DNA of 39,881 bases from the NCBI RefSeq assembly GCF_023072675.1, contig NZ_JALLGL010000018.1, positions 1 through 39,881 of the forward strand. The letters are read 5' to 3'. The notes beneath the pieces were generated by a model, which did not search any database, was not told where the DNA came from, and saw nothing but the letters and a program-made list of their open reading frames with translations. How positions within the stretch are numbered: the first letter of the stretch is position 1; each line of letters opens with the position of its first letter. The position numbers and the translations under genes were made by a program. Positions 1 to 7,771 of this stretch are shown here, piece by piece. Source of the stretch: Streptomyces sp. XM83C. Its GTDB lineage: Bacteria > Actinomycetota > Actinomycetes > Streptomycetales > Streptomycetaceae.

Positions 1-31
1 GGGGCTCGGGAATGTTTAAAAGAGACGTGTC
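1..31. other. Possible junction with foreign (IS-like) DNA
   Basis: The first 31 bases do not read like the gene that follows. In the frame of the downstream hydroxylase tail there is a TAA stop at 17-19 and a rare AGA codon at 23-25. The stretch TTTAAAAGAGACG is vaguely similar, allowing one gap, to the TTTGAAGACACC end of the insertion element at the right edge. It may be an IS terminus that truncated the hydroxylase gene. This is a weak inference from a very short stretch. Confidence 0.3.
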
Positions 32-136
32 CTGATCCGCCCCGACGGCTACGTCGCCTGGACCTCCCCCGGCACCACCGACGACCTCACCCAGGCCCTG
101 GAGCGCTGGTTCGGCACCGCCCGCAGCGTTCTCTAG
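32..136 (+). pseudogene. 3' fragment of an aromatic-polyketide FAD hydroxylase
   Basis: Positions 32-136 encode LIRPDGYVAWTSPG followed by TTDDLTQALERWFGTARSVL and a TAG stop. The RPDGYVAW segment followed by an L..AL.RWFG tail is the conserved C-terminus of flavoprotein aromatic hydroxylases of the angucycline/anthracycline type (PgaE/RdmE family). The N-terminal FAD-binding part is missing: an in-frame stop lies at 17-19 and the bases before position 32 look unrelated. It is either a remnant cut by an insertion event or a gene truncated by the window edge after a rearrangement. It suggests that a type II polyketide cluster was once, or still is, adjacent. Confidence 0.6.
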
Positions 137-250
137 GCGCTCTCGACCGGGGGGCTGGGCCCCCCGGCGAGACTGCCAGGGCCTGCCCCGGCGCCGGTCG
201 GCGGCGCCGGGGCGGCCTCTGACGACACTAACCGCGAAGGATCTGGTGGA

Positions 251-1729
251 ATGGCTGACACCGAACAGGATCAGGTGAGTGGAAAGCCCCATGTGGTCGT
301 CATCGGGGGTGGCATCGCGGGACTGGCGGCGGCGTTCCGGCTCCGCGACGAGCCGGTCCGGGTGACGGTCCTGGAGGCGTCGTCCCGGCTGGGCGGGAAG
401 CTGTCGGTCTCCGAGGTGGCGGGCGTCCCCGTCGACGAGGGCGCCGAGTCGCTGTACGCCAACCGGCGCCGGACCACCGGGCTGATCGCGGACGCCGGGC
501 TCGGCGAGAAGATCATGTCCGCCGGCGTCACCGCGTCGGCGATCTGGAGCAGGGGCGAGGTCCGGCACCAGCCGGACCGTCAGTTCATGGGCGTGCCCTG
601 CGACATGGACGACCTCGCCCGGTCGGGCGTCGTCTCCGCGGAGGGTGTCGAGCGGGCCCGGCAGGACCTGGTGCTGCCGTCGTTCGACCTGGAGGGCGAC
701 GTCTCGGTCGCGGACTACGTCGGTGGCCGCTTCGGCCAGGAGGTCGTGGACCGCCTGGTCGAGCCGTTCCTCGCCGGGGTGTTCGCGGGCCGTGCCGCGG
801 ACCTGTCGTTCGAGGCCACGCTGACGCCGCTGGCCAAGGCGGCCCGTGCGCACGTCTCGCTGGCGGACGCGGCGGCCTCCCTGACGCCCGTGCTCGCCGA
901 GGGCCAGAAGCCGCCGCCCGTGCGGGTGGCGACCCTGGACGGCGGTTTCGGCTCGCTGCCCCCCGTGCTCGCGCGCGAGGTGCTGGCGGCGGCGCCCGAC
1001 GCGTCGGTGCGCACCGACGCTCCCGTCCGCGAGCTGACCCGCGGCGCGAACGGCTGGCGGGTAACCGTCGGCACGGCCGCCGCCCCGGAGCACATCGACG
1101 CGGACGCGGTCGTCATCGCCGTACCTGCGGGCCCCGCGGGCAAGCTGCTCGCCCAGGTACCCGGAACCACCGCCGCCGTCTCGGCGTTCGCCGAGGTGCC
1201 GTACTCCAGCGTGGCGATGGTGACGCTCGCCTACCCGCGCTCGGCGTTCCCGGCCCCCCTGGCGGGCCGCGGTTACGCCGCCTACCGGGTGCCCGCCCCG
1301 GAGGGCAAGGCGGTCAAGGAGGTCACCTTCACCACCGTGAAGTGGCCGCACCTGGCCGGCGAGGTGGAGATCATCCGCTGCTCGATCGGGCGGTTCGGCG
1401 AGGAGCACCTGCTGGGACGCGACGACGCCGACCTCGTGGCGCTGGCGACGGCCGAGCTGGCCGAGGCCATCGGAGTGCGCGGCGCCCCGGTGGCGAGCCG
1501 GGTCAGCCGCTGGGCGGACGCCCTGCCGCAGTACACCGTCGGCCACTTCGAGCGGGTGCGGCGCATCCGCGAGTCGGTGGCCGCGCAGCCCGGACTCGCC
1601 GTCTGCGGCGCCCTCTACGACGGTGTCGGCGTCGGCGTGTGCATGGCCTCGGCCCGGCAGGCGGCCGAGCAGGTGCTGGACTGGGTGCGGCAGAACGCGC
1701 CGGCCCGCTCGGTGGCGGTCGGAGCCTGA
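251..1729 (+). CDS. hemY: HemY-type porphyrinogen oxidase (FAD)
   Basis: A 492-residue flavoprotein. The N-terminal dinucleotide-binding motif VVVIGGGIAGLAAAF is at about residues 15-29, followed by LEASSRLGGK. The C-terminal FAD segment GLAVCGALYDGVGVGVCMASARQAAEQVL is also present. Length and motifs fit the HemY/CgoX family, which in actinobacteria oxidises coproporphyrinogen III or protoporphyrinogen IX during heme synthesis at the membrane face. The start ATG follows GGTGGA, with AAGGA slightly further upstream. No other heme genes (hemE, hemQ) are adjacent, so this is probably a second, cluster-associated copy rather than the housekeeping one (inference). It could be a self-resistance copy or an oxidase recruited to another substrate. 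The gene ends at a strong hairpin at 1741-1778. Confidence 0.85.
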   Translation: MADTEQDQVSGKPHVVVIGGGIAGLAAAFRLRDEPVRVTVLEASSRLGGKLSVSEVAGVPVDEGAESLYANRRRTTGLIADAGLGEKIMSAGVTASAIWSRGEVRHQPDRQFMGVPCDMDDLARSGVVSAEGVERARQDLVLPSFDLEGDVSVADYVGGRFGQEVVDRLVEPFLAGVFAGRAADLSFEATLTPLAKAARAHVSLADAAASLTPVLAEGQKPPPVRVATLDGGFGSLPPVLAREVLAAAPDASVRTDAPVRELTRGANGWRVTVGTAAAPEHIDADAVVIAVPAGPAGKLLAQVPGTTAAVSAFAEVPYSSVAMVTLAYPRSAFPAPLAGRGYAAYRVPAPEGKAVKEVTFTTVKWPHLAGEVEIIRCSIGRFGEEHLLGRDDADLVALATAELAEAIGVRGAPVASRVSRWADALPQYTVGHFERVRRIRESVAAQPGLAVCGALYDGVGVGVCMASARQAAEQVLDWVRQNAPARSVAVGA

Positions 1730-1740
1730 CCTCCCTCACG

Positions 1741-1778
1741 CAGAAGCGGCCGTGCCCTTCGGGGCACGGCCGCTTCTG
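1741..1778. terminator. Bidirectional terminator, 17-bp stem with TTCG loop
   Basis: Perfect 17-bp inverted repeat: 1741-1757 pairs with 1762-1778, enclosing a TTCG tetraloop, the very stable cUUCGg type. It sits between the convergent porphyrinogen oxidase (ends 1729) and FAD monooxygenase (ends 1795) and can serve both. Confidence 0.9.
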
Positions 1779-1794
1779 TCTGTCTGTCGTGGTG

Positions 1795-3546
1795 TCAGCG
1801 GTCCAGCACCGCGGCGAACACCTGCGCCAGGGTCTGCTCGGCGTCCTGGCCTGCGCCCGTGCTGCGCCAGGCGACGTGCTGGTCGGGGCGGACCAGGAGG
1901 GCACCGGCGTCGGTGATCCCGCGGACGGCCTCCCAGCCGCCCTCGGCGTCGGCGTACTCGCAGCCGGCGCCGATGCGGACGGTCGCGATGGGCACGGAGA
2001 ACTTCTCCGCCACCCGCGCGGCCGCCTCGCACCACGGCGTCCCCTCCGGACCGGTGATCAGCGTGAAGTCGCACCGCCCGGTGAGGTCCAGCGTGGACAG
2101 CCGCCGGTCGCCGGCGGTGATCCAGGCGTGCGGCAGCCGGTGCCCGGGCCGTGAGGTGGGCCGGTGCTCGTTGCGCATGGGGACGCGGGCCGGCGGCTCG
2201 CTGCCGTCCGGGACGAGCGCGCCGTCCTCGTAGTGGAAGCCCACCTCCATGTCGAGGGACTGGCAGCCCCCGCGGTGGGTGTGGAAGATCTCCAGGGCGC
2301 GCGCCCGCACGGTGTCGCCGAGCGGCGAGGGGTCGAAGTACGCCTCCAGGCGCTGCTTGCGGCGGCCCGCCGGGATGTTGTGGCCGGCGCCGATGGCGTC
2401 GATGACCGCCTGGTGGTGCACGGCGGCGGAGACCGCCCAGTCGACGTTCTCCCGGCCCACGGGCCGGCGCTCCGCCTCGTAGCTGTCGATGAGGCTGTCG
2501 GACGCGCGGCCGCCGAGCACCGCGGCCAGCTTCCAGGCCAGGTTGTGCGCGTCCTGGATGCCGGTGTTCAGGCCCAGGCCGACGGCGGGGGGCTGGCGGT
2601 GCGCGGCGTCGCCGGCGATCAGCACGCGGCCCACCCGGTAGCGGTCGGCGAGGTGCGCGTGCACGATCCAGTCCGTCACCTTGTGCACCGTCACCTCCAG
2701 GTCCGGGATGCGCAGCAGCTCGCGGATCCGGGGGACGACGTTCTCGTTGTTCCAGCGGCCGGCGGGGCCGGGGGCGAAGTGCAGGCCCCACTGCTCGCAC
2801 TCCTTGCCCCAGCGCGGCCCCATCTCGATCAGGTTGCTCGACAGGTCGGGGTCCTCGGGGCTGAGGAAGTGCGTGATGAGCGTGCCCTCCTCCCACCACT
2901 CGGACAGGTCGGCGGAGAAGTACACAGTGGTGGTGTTGACCAGTCCGGGCGGGCCCTGCATCTCGATGCCGACCTCGGCGCCGACCGTGCGGCCACCGTC
3001 GGCCCCGAGCAGGTACTGCGCCTTGACGGTGGTGATCTCGCCCGTCTCCAGGTCGCGCACCTCGGCGAGCACGTGGTCGCCCTCGTCGGAGAACGAGGTC
3101 AGTTCGTGGTGGAACAGGATCCGCCCGGGATTGCGGTCCTCGGCATGCCGGCGCAGGATCGGCTCCAGCCACATCTGGGGCAGCTTGGCCGGCAGGACGG
3201 GCCCGGCCGCCGCGTAGGTCTCGCGCAGCGCACCGCCGCCGAAGGCGTCCATCTCGTGGATCAGGCGCCGGTCCAGGGGCCCGTCACCGGCGAGTGTGGT
3301 CTGCCAGCGCACCTTGCCGAACTTCTCCAGCGGCGCCGCCTCGGCGAGCACGTCGTCGGCGACACCGTGCTGCCGGAAGATCTCCATCGTGCGCTGGTTG
3401 AGGTAGTGCGCCTTCGGAACCCTCGATGTGTCCGGGTGCCGCTCCACCAGCAGATGATCGACGCCCTGGTCGGACAGGAAGACGGAGGCGGACAGACCGC
3501 ATCCGCCACCGCCCACGATCAGAACCGGAACCTCGATGGCTCCCAT
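1795..3546 (-). CDS. FAD-dependent aromatic monooxygenase (TfdB/MhpA type)
   Basis: A 583-residue group A flavoprotein monooxygenase. The GxGxxG motif (VLIVGGGGCGLSAS) is near residue 8, the DG motif (LLGADGGRTVGAEVG) is near residue 180, and the second FAD/ribityl motif (AGDAAHRQPPAVGLGLNTGIQDA) is near residue 310. A thioredoxin-like C-terminal domain follows, giving the usual length of phenol hydroxylases such as 2,4-dichlorophenol 6-monooxygenase. Such enzymes hydroxylate phenolic rings with NAD(P)H and O2, and in antibiotic clusters they act on aromatic polyketides or aryl amino acids. ATG at 3546 follows AAGGGGC. It lies in the same direction as the 3698-13457 operon but behind that operon's terminator, so it probably has its own promoter or depends on readthrough. 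The substrate is unknown. Confidence 0.85.
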   Translation of the reverse strand: MGAIEVPVLIVGGGGCGLSASVFLSDQGVDHLLVERHPDTSRVPKAHYLNQRTMEIFRQHGVADDVLAEAAPLEKFGKVRWQTTLAGDGPLDRRLIHEMDAFGGGALRETYAAAGPVLPAKLPQMWLEPILRRHAEDRNPGRILFHHELTSFSDEGDHVLAEVRDLETGEITTVKAQYLLGADGGRTVGAEVGIEMQGPPGLVNTTTVYFSADLSEWWEEGTLITHFLSPEDPDLSSNLIEMGPRWGKECEQWGLHFAPGPAGRWNNENVVPRIRELLRIPDLEVTVHKVTDWIVHAHLADRYRVGRVLIAGDAAHRQPPAVGLGLNTGIQDAHNLAWKLAAVLGGRASDSLIDSYEAERRPVGRENVDWAVSAAVHHQAVIDAIGAGHNIPAGRRKQRLEAYFDPSPLGDTVRARALEIFHTHRGGCQSLDMEVGFHYEDGALVPDGSEPPARVPMRNEHRPTSRPGHRLPHAWITAGDRRLSTLDLTGRCDFTLITGPEGTPWCEAAARVAEKFSVPIATVRIGAGCEYADAEGGWEAVRGITDAGALLVRPDQHVAWRSTGAGQDAEQTLAQVFAAVLDR

Positions 3547-3631
3547 ATTCGCCCCTTAAGGATCGACCGATGCGTTGCCAGTCGCAGCCTGGCAAAGCCG
3601 TCTTCAGAAGCGGTCAAGCACGACTGGACCG

Positions 3632-3675
3632 CGCCCGCGCCGGGCGGTCACGCGGGTGACCGGCCGGCGCGGGCG
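3632..3675 (-). terminator. Terminator of the peptide operon
   Basis: Nested inverted repeat: CCCGCGCCGG (3634-3643) pairs with CCGGCGCGGG (3664-3673), and inside it GGTCAC (3646-3651) pairs with GTGACC (3656-3661) around a GCGG loop. Two further outer pairs extend it to 3632/3675. It lies 23 bp beyond the stop at 3698, at the end of the long minus-strand operon. Confidence 0.75.
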
Positions 3676-3697
3676 GGGTGGTGTCGTCCCTGGCGGG

Positions 3698-4156
3698 TCA
3701 GCCGAGCCAGGCGCCGTCGCGCATGAGGTCACGTCCGGCCAGCTCGTTCGACTCCCGCCAGGCCTGGACGCGCCGGGGCCGGATCCGGAAGTACTGGTAG
3801 GGCTCGTCGAGCTTGCGGGGGTCGAACCCGGTCCTGGCCGCGAAGGCGTCACCCAGTTCTTCGCCCAGCTCGGTGACGTCCACCGGCTCGGCGACACCGT
3901 CGATGAGCACGACGTCACGGGTCGGCCCGAGGCCGAGCCGGACCCGCCCGTCGGCCAGCAGGTTGCGGCCGGTGACCGAGTCGCGGGGCGTGGAGACGAG
4001 GATCGCGTTCCCGTCCCAGTGGTAGGACAGTGGGATCAGGTGGACGCCGCGGGAGGCACCCGCCGTCGCCACCCACAGATCGACGTCGTTCTCCAGTCTC
4101 GCCCGAGTGTCCCGCAGCCGTTCCTCGAGTCCGCGCGCGGGTGGCTTCGTCGTCAT
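3698..4156 (-). CDS. PNPOx-like FMN (or F420) split-barrel protein, internal start
   Basis: The ATG at 4156 is preceded by GGAGGAGAC, an ideal Streptomyces ribosome site, and opens a 152-residue product in the frame of the upstream PLP-enzyme gene. The sequence (ARLENDVDLWVATAGASRGVHLIPLSY, then ILVSTPRDSVTGRNLLADGRVRLGLG) is typical of the pyridoxamine 5'-phosphate oxidase-like split-barrel family. Members bind FMN or F420 and reduce or oxidise small molecules. The strong internal start suggests it is made as a separate protein even if a fusion also exists. The exact reaction cannot be told from sequence. Confidence 0.65.
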   Translation of the reverse strand: MTTKPPARGLEERLRDTRARLENDVDLWVATAGASRGVHLIPLSYHWDGNAILVSTPRDSVTGRNLLADGRVRLGLGPTRDVVLIDGVAEPVDVTELGEELGDAFAARTGFDPRKLDEPYQYFRIRPRRVQAWRESNELAGRDLMRDGAWLG

Positions 4157-5269
4157 GTCTCCTCCGTCAGTGCCGGGGGCGAGCCCCCTCCGGGTGGTCC
4201 TGGGCCGCCGGCCGGGCCCGGACACGGTGGCCGCGACGGCCGCCAGCGCCCGGACGGCCGCGCGTACCCCGATCATGTCGTGTGCGCGGTGGGTCACGAA
4301 GCGCACATGTCCGTTCGGCAGTGGCAGGACGCGCACGCCGTGGCCGGCCAGGCGCTCGGCGCACTCGTCGGCGCCCAGTCCCGTCAGCCGTGCCATGACC
4401 ATGTTGGTCGGCCGGGGCGGGCGCATCACCTCCGTGCCGGGCACCGTGGCGAGCCCGGCGGCGAGCGCCGCGGCCGTCTCGTGGTCGGCGGCCAGGTCGG
4501 GCAGGCGGTCGAGCGCCACCAGGGCGGGCGCGGCGAGGACGCCCACCTGGTGCAGGGAACCGCCCAGCCAGCCCCTCAGCGCGCGAGCGCGGGCGACGTA
4601 CTCGCGTGTTCCGCACAGCAGCGCGCCCGCGGGGGCACCGAGCCCCTTGGAGACGGAGAAGGTGACGCTGTCCGCCGGCCGGGCCAGGTGCGCGGGCGGC
4701 ACCGCGAGCGCCACGGCGGCGTTGGCGAGCCTCGCGCCGTCGAGGTGCAGGTGCGCGCCGTGCCGGTGGGCCAGCGCCGCCACGGCGTACGTCGCTTCGG
4801 CGTCCAGGGCGTTGCCGGAGTGCATCATGGCGGTGTTCTCGACGCAGACCACGGCCGGCCGGTCCGCGCGGGCGGCGAGCAGCGCGGCCAGGGCGTCGGG
4901 GTCGGGCAGGCCGTCGGGGCGCTGCCGCACCGGCAGCAGCTCGATGCCGCCGAAGCGGCGCAGCCCGTCCGACTCCAGGAACGCCATGTGGGTGTCCGCG
5001 CCGGCGATCACCCGCGGGGCGGGCGATCCGGGTGGGCCGGCCGCGGCGAGCGGGGCGAGCAGATTGGCCATCGTGCCGGTGGGCGTGAACAGTGCGGCCT
5101 CGGTGCCGAGCAGGTCGGCGACCCGCTCCTGCAGGAGGGCGACCGTCGGGTCGTCGCCGTAGACGTCGTCCCCGACATCCGCCGCGGCCGTCGCCCGGCG
5201 CATCCGCGCGTCCGGCAGGGTGCGGGTGTCGCTGCGGAAGTCGAGGTGCGGGGGGCCGGTACGTGCCAC
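3698..5269 (-). CDS. Threonine-aldolase-like PLP enzyme, open in frame into a PNPOx-like domain
   Basis: Open frame of 523 residues from a GTG start at 5269. Residues 1 to about 345 are a beta-eliminating lyase/threonine aldolase-type fold I PLP enzyme. It has the early FRSDTRT segment, GTMANLLA, HLHLDGARL and the PLP-lysine region SVSKGLGAPAGALLCG. This family cleaves or forms beta-hydroxy-alpha-amino acids. A tail of about 25 residues rich in Arg, Pro and Gly then leads without a stop into a PNPOx-like split-barrel domain (last 152 residues). A TGA lies one frame off at 4167-4169, just before a strong internal ribosome site, so two separate genes joined by a frameshift is a real alternative. 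The gene is the last in the operon and starts 4 bp after the aldehyde dehydrogenase stop, so the two may act in sequence on an aldehyde or amino acid (inference). Confidence 0.7.
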   Translation of the reverse strand: MARTGPPHLDFRSDTRTLPDARMRRATAAADVGDDVYGDDPTVALLQERVADLLGTEAALFTPTGTMANLLAPLAAAGPPGSPAPRVIAGADTHMAFLESDGLRRFGGIELLPVRQRPDGLPDPDALAALLAARADRPAVVCVENTAMMHSGNALDAEATYAVAALAHRHGAHLHLDGARLANAAVALAVPPAHLARPADSVTFSVSKGLGAPAGALLCGTREYVARARALRGWLGGSLHQVGVLAAPALVALDRLPDLAADHETAAALAAGLATVPGTEVMRPPRPTNMVMARLTGLGADECAERLAGHGVRVLPLPNGHVRFVTHRAHDMIGVRAAVRALAAVAATVSGPGRRPRTTRRGLAPGTDGGDMTTKPPARGLEERLRDTRARLENDVDLWVATAGASRGVHLIPLSYHWDGNAILVSTPRDSVTGRNLLADGRVRLGLGPTRDVVLIDGVAEPVDVTELGEELGDAFAARTGFDPRKLDEPYQYFRIRPRRVQAWRESNELAGRDLMRDGAWLG

Positions 5270-5273
5270 GGTG

Positions 5274-6677
5274 TCACCGCCCCGGCCGGTGGGCCACCCA
5301 GACGGCGCGCGGCCTGGTGTAGCCGTCGACGGCGTGCAGGCCCAGCTCCCGGCCGTATCCGGACTGGCCGAGACCCCCGACGCTGACCGTCTCCTCGGTG
5401 TCGCCCCAGGTGTTCACCCAGACCATGCCGGCCCGCAGGGCCCGGGCGAAGCGCTCGGCGCGGTGGGCGTCCGAGGTCCACACCGACGCCGACAGCCCGT
5501 AGTCGGTGTCGTGCGCGAGGGCCAGGGCCTCGTCGTCGGTGGCGAACGACGCGACGGACAGCACCGGCGCGAAGATCTCCTCCCGCCAGGCGCGGCTGTC
5601 GAGGGGCGCCCGGTCGATGATCGCGGGGTGGACGAAGAACCCGCCGTCGAGGTCGTGCAGGACCGAGGAGCGGCCGGGCGGGAGGATCACCCGGGCACCG
5701 CGCTGTGCCGCCTGCGCGACCACCTCGGCCGTGCGGTCGGCGGCGGCCCGGCTGATCAGCGGGCCGAGGTCGGTGCCGGGGTCGGCCGGCCTGCCGACCT
5801 CGAGGGTGGCCGCGTAAGCGGCCACCCGGCCGACGAACTCCTCGTGCACGGCCCGGTCCACGACCAGCCGTGAACCCGCGACGCACACCTGGCCGGTGTT
5901 GCCGGTGAAGCCGGTGACGACGGCGTGAGCCGCCGCGTCGAGGTCGGCGTCGCGGAAGACCACGACGGGGCTCTTGCCGCCGAGTTCGAGGGAGACCGGC
6001 TTGAGGCCGTCCGCGCAGCGCCGCGCGACCTCGCGCCCGGCCCCCGTCGAGCCGGTGAAGGAGACCATGCCGACGGCCGGCTGGTCGCACAGCAGCCGGC
6101 CGGTCGCGGCACCGCCGTAGACGGCGGTGAGCACGCCGTCGGGGAGCACGTCGTCGGCGCGGCCGACCAGGCGGCGGATCGACAGCGGTGTCTCGGGCGC
6201 CGGCTTGACGACGACCGTGTTGCCGTGGGCGAGGGCGGCGGCGATCTTCCATACGGCCAGCAGGAGGGGGTAGTTGTTCGGCGCGATGGCCGCGCACACA
6301 CCGACCGGCACCCGGTCGGTGTAGGTGCGCATGCCGGGGCCCGCCGGGTGGGTCTCCCCCACCGGGTACCGGGCCGCCGCCGCGAACCAGTCGACCACCT
6401 GGGCGGCGAAGTCGACCTCTCCCAGGGCGCGGGCGGTGGGCTTGCCCGTGTTCAGCCGCTCCAGCGCCGCGAGTTCCGTGCGGTCCTCGCGCAGCAGCTC
6501 GCCCAGCTCCCGCAGCAGGCGCGAGCGCTGGGCCGGGGATGTGTCGGCCCAGCCCTTGTCGAACGCCGTCCGGGCCCGGGCCGCCGCGGCGGCGACGCCG
6601 GACGCGTCGGTGTCCGGGACGTGGGTGACGGTGCGGCCGGTGGCGGGGTCGAGGACCGCACGGCCCGCCGCGGTCAT
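5274..6677 (-). CDS. NAD(P)-dependent aldehyde dehydrogenase
   Basis: A 467-residue ALDH superfamily enzyme. Diagnostic elements are APNNYPL (residues 132-138, oxyanion Asn), the VVKPAPETPLS cofactor segment (about 157), FTGSTGAGREVA (about 207), ELGGKSPVV with the general base Glu231, and GNTGQVCVAGSRL with catalytic Cys265. It oxidises an aldehyde to an acid, or an aminoaldehyde as in betaine/gamma-aminobutyraldehyde dehydrogenases, which its sequence resembles most. ATG at 6677 overlaps the stop of the upstream unknown gene by 4 bp (ATGA), indicating translational coupling. In this operon it may oxidise an aldehyde made from the peptide or an amino acid fragment (inference). Confidence 0.9.
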   Translation of the reverse strand: MTAAGRAVLDPATGRTVTHVPDTDASGVAAAAARARTAFDKGWADTSPAQRSRLLRELGELLREDRTELAALERLNTGKPTARALGEVDFAAQVVDWFAAAARYPVGETHPAGPGMRTYTDRVPVGVCAAIAPNNYPLLLAVWKIAAALAHGNTVVVKPAPETPLSIRRLVGRADDVLPDGVLTAVYGGAATGRLLCDQPAVGMVSFTGSTGAGREVARRCADGLKPVSLELGGKSPVVVFRDADLDAAAHAVVTGFTGNTGQVCVAGSRLVVDRAVHEEFVGRVAAYAATLEVGRPADPGTDLGPLISRAAADRTAEVVAQAAQRGARVILPPGRSSVLHDLDGGFFVHPAIIDRAPLDSRAWREEIFAPVLSVASFATDDEALALAHDTDYGLSASVWTSDAHRAERFARALRAGMVWVNTWGDTEETVSVGGLGQSGYGRELGLHAVDGYTRPRAVWVAHRPGR

Positions 6678-7771
6678 CCGAGCACCGTCGCGTGGCCGGC
6701 GAGCCGGAGCCCGCGGTCGATCTCGGCGGCCAGACCGTGGAACTCCTCCGGGCCGAGGCCCGCTCCCGCGCTGCCGAGCAGCCGGAGGTCGTATCCGTCG
6801 GGGTGCTGCCACCAGGCGTCGCAGGCGCCGTACCGTGTGCTGAGGTGGCCGAGGTGGAGCGGACGGCCGCCGAGGTCGCGGATCTCGGCGGTGGCGGGGT
6901 GCTTGTCCCGCTGCGGGGGGAACGCGAGCCGGCCGCCGCCGGTGCGCTGCGCCGTCAGACGCAGCTCGTCGCCGGACGGCGAGGAGTAGACGACGTCCAG
7001 TTCGCGGACGGTGCTGCCGTCGCCGAACGTGGCGGCGCTCTCGGCGCGGAACTGCCCGGCCGCAACCGGCACTCCCTGGGCGGTGAGGAAGTCCACCACC
7101 TGCTCGGAGGGGACCCAGTCGCCCTCGTGCTCGCGCTCGGTCCGGTGGAAGCGGAAGACGCCGGTGGGCACCGACACCATGGCGGCCGGGTGCCGGGCCC
7201 AGTAGCTCAGGTCGGCGAACGGGGTGGCCAGCACCCTCGGCACGGCGTCCGGGACGGCCGGGCGCAGCGCGGCGAACAGCGCGACCAGCTCGTCGTCGTC
7301 GAACTCGCCCTCCAGGACGGACAGTTCGACGGTGGTGCGGGCCAGCCTGGCGCTCGCGGCGCGGTGGCCCAGGTAGTCGGTGCCGAGCCAGACGACGCGG
7401 CCCTCGCCGATCTCGGCCGGACGGGTCTCGCTGCCCCACAGGCAGGGGTGGTCGGCGGCGGGGAACGCCCAGTCGTAGAGGAACTGCTTCAGGCGAAGCC
7501 GCCGTCCCCCGCCGGAGATCTCGGTGCGGTAGCCGGCGGGGTTGGCGTCACTCCACGGGGTGCGGCCCTCGGCCGCCACCCGGCCGGGGGGTGCCTCGCG
7601 GCGCAGGGTGCCGACGCGCGTGTCGCATCCCGCGGGCAGCCGGGACGGCCGCCACAGCACGAAGTTGCACCAGTCCTGGGCGCGGGTCTCCTCGATCGCC
7701 GGGGGCACCGGGTCAAGATCGGCCGCGCGGTCCAGGACCTGCCAGCGCCACGGGGGTACGGGACTGCTCAC
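6674..7771 (-). CDS. Unknown protein of the peptide operon
   Basis: A 365-residue soluble protein that I do not recognise. It starts at GTG 7771, chosen because GGAG lies just upstream and the reading then begins VSSPVPPWRWQVLDRAAD. It has no signal peptide or membrane segment. It is rich in Trp and Arg, including a DWCNFVLWRPSRLPAGC stretch near the N-terminus and ACDAWWQHPDGYDLRLL near the C-terminus. Its start overlaps the 3' end of the asparagine-synthetase-like gene by 59 bp, and it is coupled to the aldehyde dehydrogenase by ATGA. Its position between two clear enzymes makes it a candidate pathway-specific enzyme or a peptide-binding partner. Confidence 0.7.
   Translation of the reverse strand: MSSPVPPWRWQVLDRAADLDPVPPAIEETRAQDWCNFVLWRPSRLPAGCDTRVGTLRREAPPGRVAAEGRTPWSDANPAGYRTEISGGGRRLRLKQFLYDWAFPAADHPCLWGSETRPAEIGEGRVVWLGTDYLGHRAASARLARTTVELSVLEGEFDDDELVALFAALRPAVPDAVPRVLATPFADLSYWARHPAAMVSVPTGVFRFHRTEREHEGDWVPSEQVVDFLTAQGVPVAAGQFRAESAATFGDGSTVRELDVVYSSPSGDELRLTAQRTGGGRLAFPPQRDKHPATAEIRDLGGRPLHLGHLSTRYGACDAWWQHPDGYDLRLLGSAGAGLGPEEFHGLAAEIDRGLRLAGHATVLG

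Noticed and set aside
680..710. Other GTTCGA-containing stretches as StrR sites (for example near 680, 3745, 21760, 26850)
   Set aside because: They lie in coding sequence and lack a matching right half at the 11-base spacing.
1795..3546. The FAD monooxygenase as the aspartate N-hydroxylase (CreE) of the nitrous acid route
   Set aside because: Its motif order and length are those of phenol hydroxylases (TfdB/MhpA), not CreE-type N-hydroxylases.
3575..5386. Long plus-strand open frames opposite the minus-strand operon (for example 3575-5386, 7542-9656, 10582-12027, 35580-38108)
   Set aside because: They are low-complexity Gly/Arg/Val/Ala translations antisense to clear enzymes, as expected in high-GC DNA.
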